A stretch of 64,000 bases of DNA from Bacteriovoracales bacterium (GCA_028346125.1 JAOMEV010000004.1:1-64000), one strand, 5' to 3'. Positions 9,025 through 17,710 are shown, counted from the first letter of the stretch. Notes: generated from the letters alone by a model not told the origin. Program-made: numbers and translations.

Positions 9025-9477
9025 ATGAAAAGTATAAATAAAATGAGGAAGTTTTCTACCACCCTGCTTTTATGTTTAGGGTTAAGTACGGCTTTTTTAA
9101 CTTTTGATGAAGCGTATAGTCAAGAAGGTGGAACTTCAAATATTATTGCTGAATCACTTTCTGACCTCTACACGGTTTCAGGGGTCGGGCTGGCAGGTTG
9201 TGTTCTCGGTTTATCGACTTTATCTTTTTTAGATCAACCGGGTGAAAACCTAAAAAATATTGTGACCGGTGGTGCTATAGGCGTGATTGTAGGCGTTGGT
9301 ATAGTTGCATGGGGTCACGCTGGTAAAAGCAAAGTTTTGTATGATAGTAATGTGAGCTTGGATCAGCATCGACGGGCCAAAGATTTTTTTGAAGAAAATA
9401 AGCTTTTTGCAGAAATGAATAAAAGAGTTATGTATCAACACAACCCTTACTACGTCAGTTACAAGTTTACTTTTTAG
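9025..9477 (+). CDS. Hypothetical exported/membrane protein
   Basis: This is a 150-residue protein of unknown function. A signal peptide (about 1-32, ending near AYSQ) is followed by two glycine-rich hydrophobic stretches (about 55-73 and 85-102) that could pack as a glycine-zipper hairpin in a membrane, and a charged C-terminal tail. AGGGA 6 bases before the ATG supports the start. It is transcribed alone, divergent from deoA and upstream of nupC. A membrane-associated or pore-like role is possible but not shown. Confidence 0.7.
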   Translation: MKSINKMRKFSTTLLLCLGLSTAFLTFDEAYSQEGGTSNIIAESLSDLYTVSGVGLAGCVLGLSTLSFLDQPGENLKNIVTGGAIGVIVGVGIVAWGHAGKSKVLYDSNVSLDQHRRAKDFFEENKLFAEMNKRVMYQHNPYYVSYKFTF

Positions 9478-9622
9478 GCATAAGACTCCAATATTATAAC
9501 CTTTTTATTTTCGTTTTTTTATTTTTAAGAATATTTTGTTGTTTCTGTTACTTGATTTTGAGTATGGGACATTATATTGATAGTTGGCCATATTCTATGG
9601 TGGCGTCATTAGGAGGTAAGAA

Positions 9623-10858
9623 ATGTTGCGTGAAAGACTAATGTCCTTTGTTGGACTTCTTGTGATGATTGGTATCGCTTATCTCTTTAGTGATTCTAGG
9701 AAAAAAATAAATAAAAAGACAGTACTGACCGGTGTAGGGCTCCAGTTACTTTTTGGAGTTCTTATTCTTAAAACACCATGGGGACAAAGCTCTTTTGAGG
9801 CCATCAAGGAATTTTTTGTTCAAATTCTCAACTTCACTAACTCAGGATCTGATTTTGTCTTCGGTGGGTTGAAAAATTTTCAGAAGGTCGGTTTTGTTTT
9901 TGCCACTTTTGTTCTTCCAACAATAATTTTTATGTCTTCTTTGATGAGCGTTCTTTATCACATAGGAATAATGCAGATTCTTATTAAAGGTGTTGCATGG
10001 GTTATGGTTAGAGTTATGGGAACATCTGGCGCAGAGTCACTGTCTGCAGCGGCAAATATATTTGCAGGGCAAACAGAAGCGCCACTAGTCGTAAAACCTT
10101 ACCTTCCTAAAATGACAAAATCTGAGCTTATGGCTTTAATGACAGGTGGGATGGCCACTGTTGCTGGAGGGGTGCTTGCGGCTTATGTTGGTATGGGGAT
10201 AAATGCAGGACATCTTTTGGCCGCTTCAGTTATGTCAGCTCCAGCTGCTTTGGTTTGTGCTAAAATTTTGGTTCCTGAAACTGAAGATTCAGTTACTAGG
10301 GGAAATATTGATTTTAAACTGCCTAAAACTTCCGCCAATGTAATTGATGCAGCAGCTTCTGGAGCATCGGAAGGATTAACTTTGGCCCTTAACGTAGCTG
10401 CTATGTTACTCGCTTTTATCGCTCTTATAGCAATGGTTAACGGCCTTTTTGGCTGGGTTGGAAATCTCTTTGGTTTTCAAGGTCTCACCTTGGAGCTTAT
10501 TTTGGGTTATATCTTCGCACCAGTGGCCTGGCTTTTAGGTGTTCCGTGGAATTGGGAAGAGTGTCTAAAAGTAGGAACTTTACTAGGTCAAAAGTTAGTT
10601 TTAAACGAGTTTGTAGCTTATACAGGGTTACAAAAGTTGATTAATACACCGAATGGCCTTTCGGAAAGGTCTGTGAATATTAGTGTATATGCGTTATGTG
10701 GTTTCGCAAACTTTAGTTCCATTGCCATCCAAGTGGGTGGGATTGGCTCACTTGTTCCAGGTAGAAGAAAGGAGTTTGCTCAACTAGGTATGAAGTGTCT
10801 CTTAGGAGGAACTTTGGCCTGTCTTATGACAGCTTGTATTGCTGGAATTTTAATATGA
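9623..10858 (+). CDS. nupC: Concentrative nucleoside transporter (CNT/NupC family)
   Basis: The 411-residue polytopic membrane protein has the CNT family motifs: the GQTEAPL nucleoside-binding hairpin, a [13 protein letters not shown] segment and the NEFVAYTGL helix late in the protein. CNT proteins import nucleosides using a cation gradient. A strong ribosome binding site (GGAGG, 6 bases before ATG) marks the start. Its neighbour on the other strand is the deoA-punA-cdd salvage operon, so import and breakdown of nucleosides are encoded side by side, as expected for a cell living on another cell's nucleic acids. Confidence 0.93.
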   Translation: MLRERLMSFVGLLVMIGIAYLFSDSRKKINKKTVLTGVGLQLLFGVLILKTPWGQSSFEAIKEFFVQILNFTNSGSDFVFGGLKNFQKVGFVFATFVLPTIIFMSSLMSVLYHIGIMQILIKGVAWVMVRVMGTSGAESLSAAANIFAGQTEAPLVVKPYLPKMTKSELMALMTGGMATVAGGVLAAYVGMGINAGHLLAASVMSAPAALVCAKILVPETEDSVTRGNIDFKLPKTSANVIDAAASGASEGLTLALNVAAMLLAFIALIAMVNGLFGWVGNLFGFQGLTLELILGYIFAPVAWLLGVPWNWEECLKVGTLLGQKLVLNEFVAYTGLQKLINTPNGLSERSVNISVYALCGFANFSSIAIQVGGIGSLVPGRRKEFAQLGMKCLLGGTLACLMTACIAGILI

Positions 10859-10907
10859 CACTAGAGAAGTGCAATAAACTTAAATCAACCTAAAATTGAG
10901 AATCTAA

Positions 10908-12494
10908 ATGGGTAAAGAGCTTTTGATAAATCAGACCTTGAACGAATGTAGGGCAGCCCTTTTAGATAATGGTGAAATTCTAGATTACCTCATGGATAGA
11001 TTTCGAGAGAGTAACGGAAATCATCCCTCCGTAGGCAATATATATAAGGGCAGAGTTCTTCGAGTATTACCAGGTATGCAGTCGGCTTTTGTGGATATTG
11101 GTTATGAAAAAGCAGCTTTTCTCTACGTTGATGATGCTTATATTCCTACTCTGGAAGAGCAAAGGGAAATGACGGAGTTGAGTAAAAAAACTCTTGAAGA
11201 AGAAGGTGATCAGAAAATTGGAGAAATTATTCCAGATGAACTCAGCACTTTGGGGGAATCAGTTAATATGAGGTTTCGTCCAGATGCGGCCATTGAGACC
11301 TTTTTGAAGGAAGGGGAAGAAATCATTGTCCAAATTGCAAAAGAGCCAATTTCGACAAAAGGTCCCAGGATAACGAGGCATATAACCCTTGCTGGAAGAC
11401 ATGTTGTTTTTATGCCGTATATTGAGCATACAGGTGTCTCTCGAAGAATCGAAAGTGAGAACGAGAGGGGGCGTCTTAAAGACATTTTGGATAATATAAG
11501 GCCAGAGGGTAAAGGAATTATTGCTAGAACAGCAGCAGAGTGCCAAAGCTCTAAAGTCTTAAGAGCAGACTTTAATATGCTCGTAAAAATTTGGAAAGAA
11601 GTTGGAAAAAAAGCAGAAAAGGCAAAAGCACCATATCTCGCTTATCAGGATCTTAATTTTATCCAGAGGGTTCTTAGAGATATAACAGATGAAGACGTCC
11701 ATCAAATTGTTGTGGATACTAAGGATAATTTAAAAGAAGTTGAAAAATTTATTTCAAAGTTCCTTCCTTCTATGAAGGGAAAAACAAGACTCTATGATGG
11801 TGATGCCCCCATATTTGAACATTACGGTATCGATTTAGAAATTGAGAGAGGTCTTTCCAATAAGGTTTTTCTCCGTTCTGGAGGTTCGCTTAATATAGAT
11901 CAAACAGAGGCCCTTGTTTCTATTGATGTGAATACTGGAAAGTATATAGGCAGAAAAACTTTAGAAGATACTATTCTAAAGACAAACTTAGAGGCCGTTA
12001 AGGAAATAGCCTACCAGCTCAGGTTAAGAAACTGCGGCGGGATTATTATTATCGACTTTATCGATATGGAAAAAGAAGAAAATAGATCAGCAGTTTATTC
12101 GTCTTTGCTAGAGGCCTTAAAAAAGGATCGAGCAAAGACCAATGTTCTTCCAATTTCAGGTCTTGGACTGGTTGAAATGACTAGGAAAAGGACGAGAGAT
12201 ACGCTGACTCGCGTTATGTGTGAACCGTGTCCCTATTGTGAAGGGACCGGTAGGGTTAAATCTACTTTGACAGTATGCTATGAGTTAATTAGGGAACTTA
12301 CTAAGCTTTTGAAAAAAAACAAAAATTGCAAAAAGGTTTATATATATGCTCATCCTGAAGCCACAGCGAGGCTTTGTGGCGATGACCTGGACATTATTGA
12401 GACTTTGGAGGAATCCTTTGGCACCGCATTAGTTATACGGTCTGAAAATAACTACCATATTGAACAATACGAAATTTTCTCTCGAGAATACTGA
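10908..12494 (+). CDS. rng: Ribonuclease G/E family endoribonuclease
   Basis: The 528-residue protein has an S1 RNA-binding domain (about 35-170), an RNase H-like catalytic core and the zinc-link motif CEPCPYC near residue 442. The magnesium-binding aspartates are in SIDVNTG and IIDFIDM. The enzyme cuts single-stranded RNA and in other bacteria matures 16S rRNA and decays mRNA. It lacks the long unstructured C-terminal scaffold of RNase E and matches RNase G in size. The S1 domain carries an inserted acidic loop of about 50 residues (about 80-130), longer than in E. coli RNase G. It stands just before the ribosomal protein operon. Confidence 0.92.
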   Translation: MGKELLINQTLNECRAALLDNGEILDYLMDRFRESNGNHPSVGNIYKGRVLRVLPGMQSAFVDIGYEKAAFLYVDDAYIPTLEEQREMTELSKKTLEEEGDQKIGEIIPDELSTLGESVNMRFRPDAAIETFLKEGEEIIVQIAKEPISTKGPRITRHITLAGRHVVFMPYIEHTGVSRRIESENERGRLKDILDNIRPEGKGIIARTAAECQSSKVLRADFNMLVKIWKEVGKKAEKAKAPYLAYQDLNFIQRVLRDITDEDVHQIVVDTKDNLKEVEKFISKFLPSMKGKTRLYDGDAPIFEHYGIDLEIERGLSNKVFLRSGGSLNIDQTEALVSIDVNTGKYIGRKTLEDTILKTNLEAVKEIAYQLRLRNCGGIIIIDFIDMEKEENRSAVYSSLLEALKKDRAKTNVLPISGLGLVEMTRKRTRDTLTRVMCEPCPYCEGTGRVKSTLTVCYELIRELTKLLKKNKNCKKVYIYAHPEATARLCGDDLDIIETLEESFGTALVIRSENNYHIEQYEIFSREY

Positions 12495-12565
12495 TACTTT
12501 TATTAGATTCTTGCCACATTTTGGTCTCATGACCCTTTAAATCTAAGAAAAAAAGTGCTACCTTA

Positions 12566-12633
12566 CACACGCTATCTGTACGTTTTACGCTTAGCGTTGT
12601 GATAACTCGCTCTTCTTAATTTTTATGAAGAGC
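12566..12633 (+). promoter_or_regulatory. Two hairpins in the leader of the S6-S18 gene
   Basis: The 166-base leader upstream of the S6-S18 gene contains two inverted repeats. The first (12566-12601) pairs CACACGCT with AGCGTTGTG, an 8-base-pair stem with one bulged T. The second (12609-12633) pairs GCTCTTC with GAAGAGC around an AT-rich loop and ends 27 bases before the ATG. Many bacteria regulate this operon by binding of the S6:S18 complex to its own leader. Whether these stems form that element is inference; I could not match them to the known leader consensus. A weak extended -10 (TGCTACCTT, 12556-12564) lies just upstream. Confidence 0.35.
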
Positions 12634-12660
12634 TGAAATATTTTAGCCAGGAGTTAGATT

Positions 12661-13293
12661 ATGATTTATGAATTGGCCCTTGTGGCAAAGGCTGAATTGC
12701 CAGAGAACGAGCTAGAAGCTCTTTCTTCTATGGTCAAGGATGTTTTGAGTGAAGGTGAAGGTGAGCTCTTCATCGAAGATGATTGGGGAAAGCTAAACTT
12801 TGCTCAGCCATCATCAAAAGGTGTTCGTCGTGGACTGTTTAAATACTTTATTTTTAAGCTAGATCCAAAAACGAATAAGGAATTAACGAGAAGAATCAGA
12901 ATTAATGAAGGTATTTTGAAGTCTCTTCTTGTTAAGTTAGGTGAGGTTAAGGAGCAAGATGAGCTTATCAAAGCATATAAAACTCCTTACTCAAAAAAGT
13001 ACAAAGGTAGTGCGACTTCTCCAGCTAATACTGAGGAAGGACAAGGTGCAGATCTTGAAAAAGATAAAAAGAGATTTGCAAGAAGAAAGTCTTGTTGGTT
13101 TACTGCCAAGAGAATCAAAGCTGATTGGAAAGATCCTACAACTTATTCATGGCTAATTAATGAATTTGGAAAAATTTCTCCTGCCAGGGTTACTGGTGTG
13201 AGCAGAAGACACCAAAGAATTGTGAACAGGGCCATTAAGAGGGCTAGACAAATTGGAATGGTTAGTCACCTTTCTAATAGATTAGCCGAATAA
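12661..13293 (+). CDS. rpsF-rpsR: Fused ribosomal proteins S6 and S18 in one polypeptide
   Basis: One continuous 210-residue frame carries both proteins. Residues 1 to about 98 match S6 (start MIYELALV, a KYFIFKLD strand, the LTRRIRINEGILK helix). Residues about 136-210 match S18 (RFARRKSCWFT, then GKISPARVTGVSRRHQR and AIKRARQIGMVSHL). A polar linker of about 35 residues joins them. S6 and S18 bind each other on the 30S platform, and their genes are normally adjacent but separate. From 12919 to 13197 there is no in-frame ATG, GTG or TTG, so S18 has no obvious start of its own. CCAGGAG lies 7 bases before the ATG. The gene heads the block with the DUF2232 protein, L9 and dnaB. A processed precursor is possible but unproven. 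Confidence 0.9.
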   Translation: MIYELALVAKAELPENELEALSSMVKDVLSEGEGELFIEDDWGKLNFAQPSSKGVRRGLFKYFIFKLDPKTNKELTRRIRINEGILKSLLVKLGEVKEQDELIKAYKTPYSKKYKGSATSPANTEEGQGADLEKDKKRFARRKSCWFTAKRIKADWKDPTTYSWLINEFGKISPARVTGVSRRHQRIVNRAIKRARQIGMVSHLSNRLAE

Positions 13294-13315
13294 GAAAAAC
13301 GGGGACGAATGTCGA

Positions 13316-14362
13316 ATGCCAGCTGAAAGAAAAGGTTTAGGTGAGTTTCACAAAGGCAAAGGTTTGAAGGCTTTTGAAAAGCTAATTTTTTTAGGCTTTT
13401 TTTCAATTCTTGTTGCTGGAGTTCCGATGATTTCACAAATCTTTGGGGCTTTTTTACCAATACCGCTTTGTATGGTTTTTTTGATATATGGTAGAAGGGT
13501 AGGGGGAGTTTTTTCTCTAGCCTTGCTAGGTGTGTTGATTTTCTTACACTCTTTGACGCAATCTACGCCAGCACCATTACCTCTTATGCTTTACGGCTTA
13601 GGGTTGTCCCTTGTGATTGGAGAGTTTGTAAAAAGAAAGGCCCATCCAGTGAAAGCATTTCTCTTTGGGGGTTTTTCTTTATTTATGGTTCTTGGGTTTT
13701 TTCTTTTTTTTAGTGAAACCTTTTTTGATTTTTCCGTAAAAGGAGAGGTCGAAAAAAATGTTATGTCTGTTGTGAAACACTATAAGACTGGACCAGGAGC
13801 TGAGTTTTTGGCTCAAGGTGGCGAAGGGACCAGATTCATAAAAGATATTATTGAGAAGCCAAAAGACTATGTTGAGCAGGTAATGGGTTGGATTCCAAGT
13901 GCTATTTTTACAACATTTTTTTTGAGCTGGTGGGCAAATTTCTACTTAATACTGAGAAATGAGTCTGTTTGGAGGTCTTCGGAAAAGGATTACCCCTTTT
14001 CCCTAAATGATTTCTTGAAGTTTAGAGTGGGTGATATTTTTATATGGCTCCTTATCGCAGCTTTGGGACTTTTTCTTGGGGGGGAATTTCTTTTAGGAGA
14101 CTTTGGAGTAATTATTGGAAAAAATTTACTTGTCTGTTTAGGCGTTTTTTATTTTTTCCAAGGTTTTGGGTTACTCATTGACTTTCTTGTCTATGCCAAA
14201 GTTTTTGGGATGATAAGAATGTTAATTTTTTTATCAATGATTTCTTTTGGAATGTTGTCTGGAGTATTTTTGGCCATTTTGGGAGTATTGGATAATTTTA
14301 AAGATTTTAGAAAATCTTTTAAAAAGAAAAGTAATGATGATGATGAAGGAGATAGATTATGA
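13316..14362 (+). CDS. DUF2232 multi-pass membrane protein
   Basis: The 348-residue protein has about eight hydrophobic membrane segments and a charged, Asp-rich C-terminus. It resembles the DUF2232 (YybS-type) family, which often sits between rpsR and rplI. Its biochemical role is unknown. It begins 22 bases after the S6-S18 stop and its TGA overlaps the L9 start as ATGA, so it is translated as part of the ribosomal operon. The family assignment rests on context as much as on sequence. Confidence 0.75.
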   Translation: MPAERKGLGEFHKGKGLKAFEKLIFLGFFSILVAGVPMISQIFGAFLPIPLCMVFLIYGRRVGGVFSLALLGVLIFLHSLTQSTPAPLPLMLYGLGLSLVIGEFVKRKAHPVKAFLFGGFSLFMVLGFFLFFSETFFDFSVKGEVEKNVMSVVKHYKTGPGAEFLAQGGEGTRFIKDIIEKPKDYVEQVMGWIPSAIFTTFFLSWWANFYLILRNESVWRSSEKDYPFSLNDFLKFRVGDIFIWLLIAALGLFLGGEFLLGDFGVIIGKNLLVCLGVFYFFQGFGLLIDFLVYAKVFGMIRMLIFLSMISFGMLSGVFLAILGVLDNFKDFRKSFKKKSNDDDEGDRL

Positions 14363-14967
14363 AGGTTATATTAGTTGAAAAAGTTCCCACTCTGGGAAAT
14401 GTTGGAGAAATTGTAAACGTTTCTCAGGGATATGGAAGAAATTACCTTATTCCAAATAAAAAAGCCGTGTTGGCCGATGATGCTCATAAAACAGAGCTAG
14501 AAAATAACAAAAAAAGATTAAGCAAAAAGATGGAAGGAGAGAAAAAGGAAGCTTTGGCCATTAAAAAGAAGGTTGAAGGACTTACTTTAGAGTTTGTAAA
14601 AAAAGTAGGAGCTTCTGGTAAACTTTTCGGTACAGTAACTACTGCTGAACTTTCTAAGCATCTAGGTGAGAAGGGCATAACTGTAGAGAGAAGAGTTCTT
14701 GCTCTTTCAGAGCCGATTAAAAGAGTCGGGAGCTACACTGTTAAGGCCAAGCTTTTTACAGATATAGAAGCTGATTTTCAGGTTAAGGTTGTGATGGACC
14801 CTAAGCAAGCTGAAGAATTAAAGGCTAAGCAAGAAAAGGCAGCAAAGAAGGCTTTAGAGAAGAAAGAGGCCAAAGGTGATGATGCTGAAACCCCTAAAGA
14901 AGAGGCCAAGGTCATGACTGAGGAAGAAAAACTTAAAGCGGAAGCTGATAAAATTCTAAGATCATAA
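14359..14967 (+). CDS. rplI: Ribosomal protein L9 with extended charged C-terminus
   Basis: Residues 1-148 are a standard L9: the start MKVILVEKV, the GYGRNYLIPNKKA motif, the long connecting helix and the C-terminal domain with GKLFGTVT. L9 binds 23S rRNA near the L1 stalk and helps keep the reading frame. The usual length is about 150 residues; this protein has 202. The extra 54 residues are almost entirely Ala, Lys and Glu and are predicted to be helical. The ATG overlaps the upstream stop (ATGA). A strong terminator follows after 30 bases. Confidence 0.93.
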   Translation: MKVILVEKVPTLGNVGEIVNVSQGYGRNYLIPNKKAVLADDAHKTELENNKKRLSKKMEGEKKEALAIKKKVEGLTLEFVKKVGASGKLFGTVTTAELSKHLGEKGITVERRVLALSEPIKRVGSYTVKAKLFTDIEADFQVKVVMDPKQAEELKAKQEKAAKKALEKKEAKGDDAETPKEEAKVMTEEEKLKAEADKILRS

Positions 14968-14998
14968 TTAATCTTGTGTGACATTTAAATAACAAGCT

Positions 14999-15040
14999 TT
15001 GCTCCCCTGGCCAGTTTGGGGGAGCAAGGGTTCTTTTCTA
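14999..15040 (+). terminator. Strong rho-independent terminator after L9
   Basis: A perfect 9-base-pair stem (TTGCTCCCC at 14999-15007 with GGGGAGCAA at 15019-15027) encloses an 11-base loop and is followed by a T-rich run (GGGTTCTTTTCTATTC). It lies between rplI and dnaB. Because it precedes ATG 15050, it also argues against starting dnaB at the in-frame TTG at 14999, which would translate through the stem. It could act as an attenuator that lowers dnaB expression relative to the ribosomal genes. Confidence 0.75.
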
Positions 15041-15049
15041 TTCTTTGCT

Positions 15050-16384
15050 ATGGACGAAAAAAAAGAATTACCCAGAGATCTTTTGGCAGAAAAATCGTTG
15101 ATAGGTTGTCTTGTCATTGATGGAAGGGTATTTGACGAAATTATAGAGTTCTCCTTAGAAAAGAGTGATTTTTATCATAATCACTACGGTCTTATCTTTG
15201 ATGGACTGAAGCAGCTATCTGATGAAAACAAACCTATTGATTACGTTACCTTATCTTCTAAGTTAGATGAATCTGGCCATTTGGAAGTTATAGGGGGCAA
15301 CTCCACTCTTCTTGAAATCATTGAAGAGGAAGCCTCAATTGCCAATGCTTCTTCTTATGCAAAGGTTGTCAAAGAAAAATCAGTTCTCAGGCAAATAATT
15401 AAAACTGCAATGAAGGTCTCGCAAGAGGGCCTTAGCTATAATGGTAAAGTCGATGACTTTATCCAGGGCGTGGAGGCCCAGTTTTTTAATTTGACTCAAG
15501 ATTCTAGAGTTGAAGGAATGAAAAAACTAAACTCTTGTTTAAAGGATAACTTGAAAGAGTTGGAAGACTCCTCAAGAAACCCTGGAGAAATATCGGGGAT
15601 GTCTACAGGCTATCCCAAGTTAGATGCTCTTCTTTTAGGAATGCAACCAGGTCAGCTCATTGTTTTGGCAGCTCGTCCTGCGATGGGAAAAACCTCACTT
15701 GCTATGAATATATCGGTTAATACCTGTGAAGCGACGGGTCTCCCTGTAGCTGTTTTTTCTCTTGAGATGCTTGCAGCAGAACTTAGTATGAGATTATTGA
15801 CAGGGAAGGCAAAGGTTGACTCAAGAAGGGTTAGAAAAAAAGAGTTTTTGGATAATGATTTGAGAAATATTGGAATGGCCATTAAGGAACTCTCTTCACT
15901 TCCTATTTTTATAAATGATTCAACTGTTTCAATTTTAGATATAAAAAGTCACTGTAGAAGAATAAAGTCAGAGCATGGTCTTGGCCTCATAGTTATTGAT
16001 TACCTTCAGCTATTAAAATCACATACTAATAACCCTTCAAGAGAGCAGCAAATCTCTGAAATGTCTCGAGGATTAAAAGAGCTGGCCAAAGAGCTTGAAG
16101 TTCCTGTTATTACACTTTCGCAGCTTAACAGAAGTGTTGAGGGGCGTCCTGAAAAGCGTCCCAATGTGTCAGACTTGAGGGAGTCTGGTGCTATTGAGCA
16201 GGACGCGGATATTGTCATGATGGTTTATAGGGATGAGGTTTATAGGCCAGATACTAAAGATAAGGGCATTGCTGAAATTATAGTAGGAAAAAATAGATCT
16301 GGAGAAACTGGAACCGCTAAACTGGCATGGGTAGGCTCTTATACAAGTTTTGAAAACCTGGCCTTTGAACACCAAGAGTTTTAA
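15050..16384 (+). CDS. dnaB: Replicative DNA helicase DnaB
   Basis: The 444-residue protein has the N-terminal DnaB domain (about 10-110, PRDLLAEKSLIGCL) and the RecA-like helicase core with Walker A (ARPAMGKTSLA), Walker B (LIVIDYLQLL), the SQLNRSVEGRPEKRP motif and DLRESGAIEQDADIV. It is the hexameric ring helicase that unwinds DNA at the replication fork. The start is ATG 15050; no Shine-Dalgarno sequence lies at a usable distance (the nearest purine run, AAGGG, is 19 bases away), which is unusual among the genes here. No intein or insertion interrupts the Walker A region. Confidence 0.95.
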   Translation: MDEKKELPRDLLAEKSLIGCLVIDGRVFDEIIEFSLEKSDFYHNHYGLIFDGLKQLSDENKPIDYVTLSSKLDESGHLEVIGGNSTLLEIIEEEASIANASSYAKVVKEKSVLRQIIKTAMKVSQEGLSYNGKVDDFIQGVEAQFFNLTQDSRVEGMKKLNSCLKDNLKELEDSSRNPGEISGMSTGYPKLDALLLGMQPGQLIVLAARPAMGKTSLAMNISVNTCEATGLPVAVFSLEMLAAELSMRLLTGKAKVDSRRVRKKEFLDNDLRNIGMAIKELSSLPIFINDSTVSILDIKSHCRRIKSEHGLGLIVIDYLQLLKSHTNNPSREQQISEMSRGLKELAKELEVPVITLSQLNRSVEGRPEKRPNVSDLRESGAIEQDADIVMMVYRDEVYRPDTKDKGIAEIIVGKNRSGETGTAKLAWVGSYTSFENLAFEHQEF

Positions 16385-16401
16385 ATTCTTTGGAGTCGTC
16401 A

Positions 16402-17619
16402 TTGTATTTCCATAAAAAAGCTAATGACATTTGGACAATTTTTCCTTTAAAGAAAGAGAAGCGTCTTGTGAAGTTTTCACAGGCGGTTAAGGCAGTCGTT
16501 TATTTTAAAGATTCAAAATTAGACCTTCTGACTGGTAAGAAAACTGCATATTCTGCGTCAAAAATAATAAATAAATTAGATAATTACGATTTAAAACAAA
16601 CTTACAGAAAACCTGTTGTTTTTCACCTCTTTTATGAGTTTGGCCATCTTTTGCAAGGAAATTTAGAAAAAATTAAAGAAGATGATATTTTGATGATTGA
16701 AATCCATTATGGCTTTGCCAAAGATTTCAGACATTCTTTTGATAAGGCCTACTCCAAAGGACTTCAATTACGGCCTAGTCAAAAGAAAATTTCATTTAAT
16801 GAATATAAAAAGGTTTTTAAGAAATGTTATGAATACCTGTTAGACGGAGATTGTTACCAACTTAATTTGACCTTTCCTTCTCTATTTTCCTTCAATGAAG
16901 GGGTCGGGCCAGAAGATTTCTTGGAATATTTGTGGAAAAATGTGAGGAATATTGGAGAATATGCCCATGGTACCTGGTTGGGTCCTTTAGACTCATTTTA
17001 CCTAAGTAATACACCTGAATGTCTCTTTCAGATAAAAAAGAAAGAAAAAAACTTTAATCTTTATAGCATGCCTATAAAAGGGAGCTTAAAAAATGAGGGT
17101 ACTGAGTTCCTTAATGAATCCTGGAAAAAATTAAAAAATAGTAAGAAAGATGAGGGTGAACTCTTCATGATCGCCGATATGTTGAGAAATGACCTCTCTA
17201 GTATCGAAAAGCCAGTTGCAAAAATTGTTAAAAAGAAGTCTCTTTTAGAGGTACCAGGTATTATTCATCAATATTCTCTTTTGTCTGTTGATCTAGATTA
17301 TAAGGTTCATTTAGGGCAGATTATTAGAAGTTTATTTCCTGGTGGAAGTATAACTGGGGCCCCGAAAAAAAGGGTCATGGACCTTCTTTATTCTTTAGAA
17401 AGTGAACAATCAAGAGGGTTTTACTGTGGCTCGACAATTATCTTACATGAATCTCTTTTGGCCTCATCTATTAATATTCGTTCTGCAGAAGTTTTTTTTG
17501 GAAAGAGGCTTTTAAAGTATTCAAGTGGAAGTGGATTGACTTTACTTAGTAATGCCTTAGAGGAATATGAAGAATTGAAGTTGAAAGAACAAAGTTTTAT
17601 GAATCTTCTTCAAACTTAG
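16402..17619 (+). CDS. pabB: Chorismate-binding enzyme, aminodeoxychorismate synthase component I type
   Basis: The protein of about 405 residues carries the chorismate-binding domain shared by PabB, TrpE and isochorismate synthases: MPIKGSLKNEG, ADMLRNDLSSI and PGGSITGAPKKR near the C-terminus. The lysine in PIKG is typical of PabB, where TrpE has PIAG, so synthesis of 4-amino-4-deoxychorismate for folate is most likely. No glutamine amidotransferase (pabA) or lyase (pabC) is adjacent. TTG 16402 is preferred because GGAG lies 6 bases upstream; another TTG at 16390 would add four residues. It starts 17 bases after dnaB and may be cotranscribed. Confidence 0.82.
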   Translation: MYFHKKANDIWTIFPLKKEKRLVKFSQAVKAVVYFKDSKLDLLTGKKTAYSASKIINKLDNYDLKQTYRKPVVFHLFYEFGHLLQGNLEKIKEDDILMIEIHYGFAKDFRHSFDKAYSKGLQLRPSQKKISFNEYKKVFKKCYEYLLDGDCYQLNLTFPSLFSFNEGVGPEDFLEYLWKNVRNIGEYAHGTWLGPLDSFYLSNTPECLFQIKKKEKNFNLYSMPIKGSLKNEGTEFLNESWKKLKNSKKDEGELFMIADMLRNDLSSIEKPVAKIVKKKSLLEVPGIIHQYSLLSVDLDYKVHLGQIIRSLFPGGSITGAPKKRVMDLLYSLESEQSRGFYCGSTIILHESLLASSINIRSAEVFFGKRLLKYSSGSGLTLLSNALEEYEELKLKEQSFMNLLQT

Positions 17620-17673
17620 TTTTTGTTGTCATCTAAAAAAACCTTACAATTACGTTCATTGTGTTATGTACAT

Positions 17674-17710
17674 TTGACAGCTTTTGATTCTTGTCGTTAT
17701 GATCAATCAT
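17674..17710 (+). promoter_or_regulatory. Sigma-70-type promoter with overlapping palindrome
   Basis: A perfect -35 box TTGACA (17674-17679), an 18-base spacer and a -10 box TATGAT (17698-17703, five of six consensus bases) precede the small gene at 17768. The arms ATGAT and ATCAT (17699-17710) form an inverted repeat over the -10 and the likely transcription start, where a repressor could act. The promoter is well supported by sequence; the operator is a guess. Confidence 0.6.

Noticed and set aside
12661-13293. Annotating S6 and S18 as two separate genes
   Set aside because: The frame is open through the linker and there is no in-frame ATG, GTG or TTG from 12919 to 13197, so two genes cannot be supported from this sequence.
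14999-15049. An N-terminal extension of DnaB from TTG 14999
   Set aside because: It would translate the terminator stem, has no ribosome binding site and no DnaB similarity.
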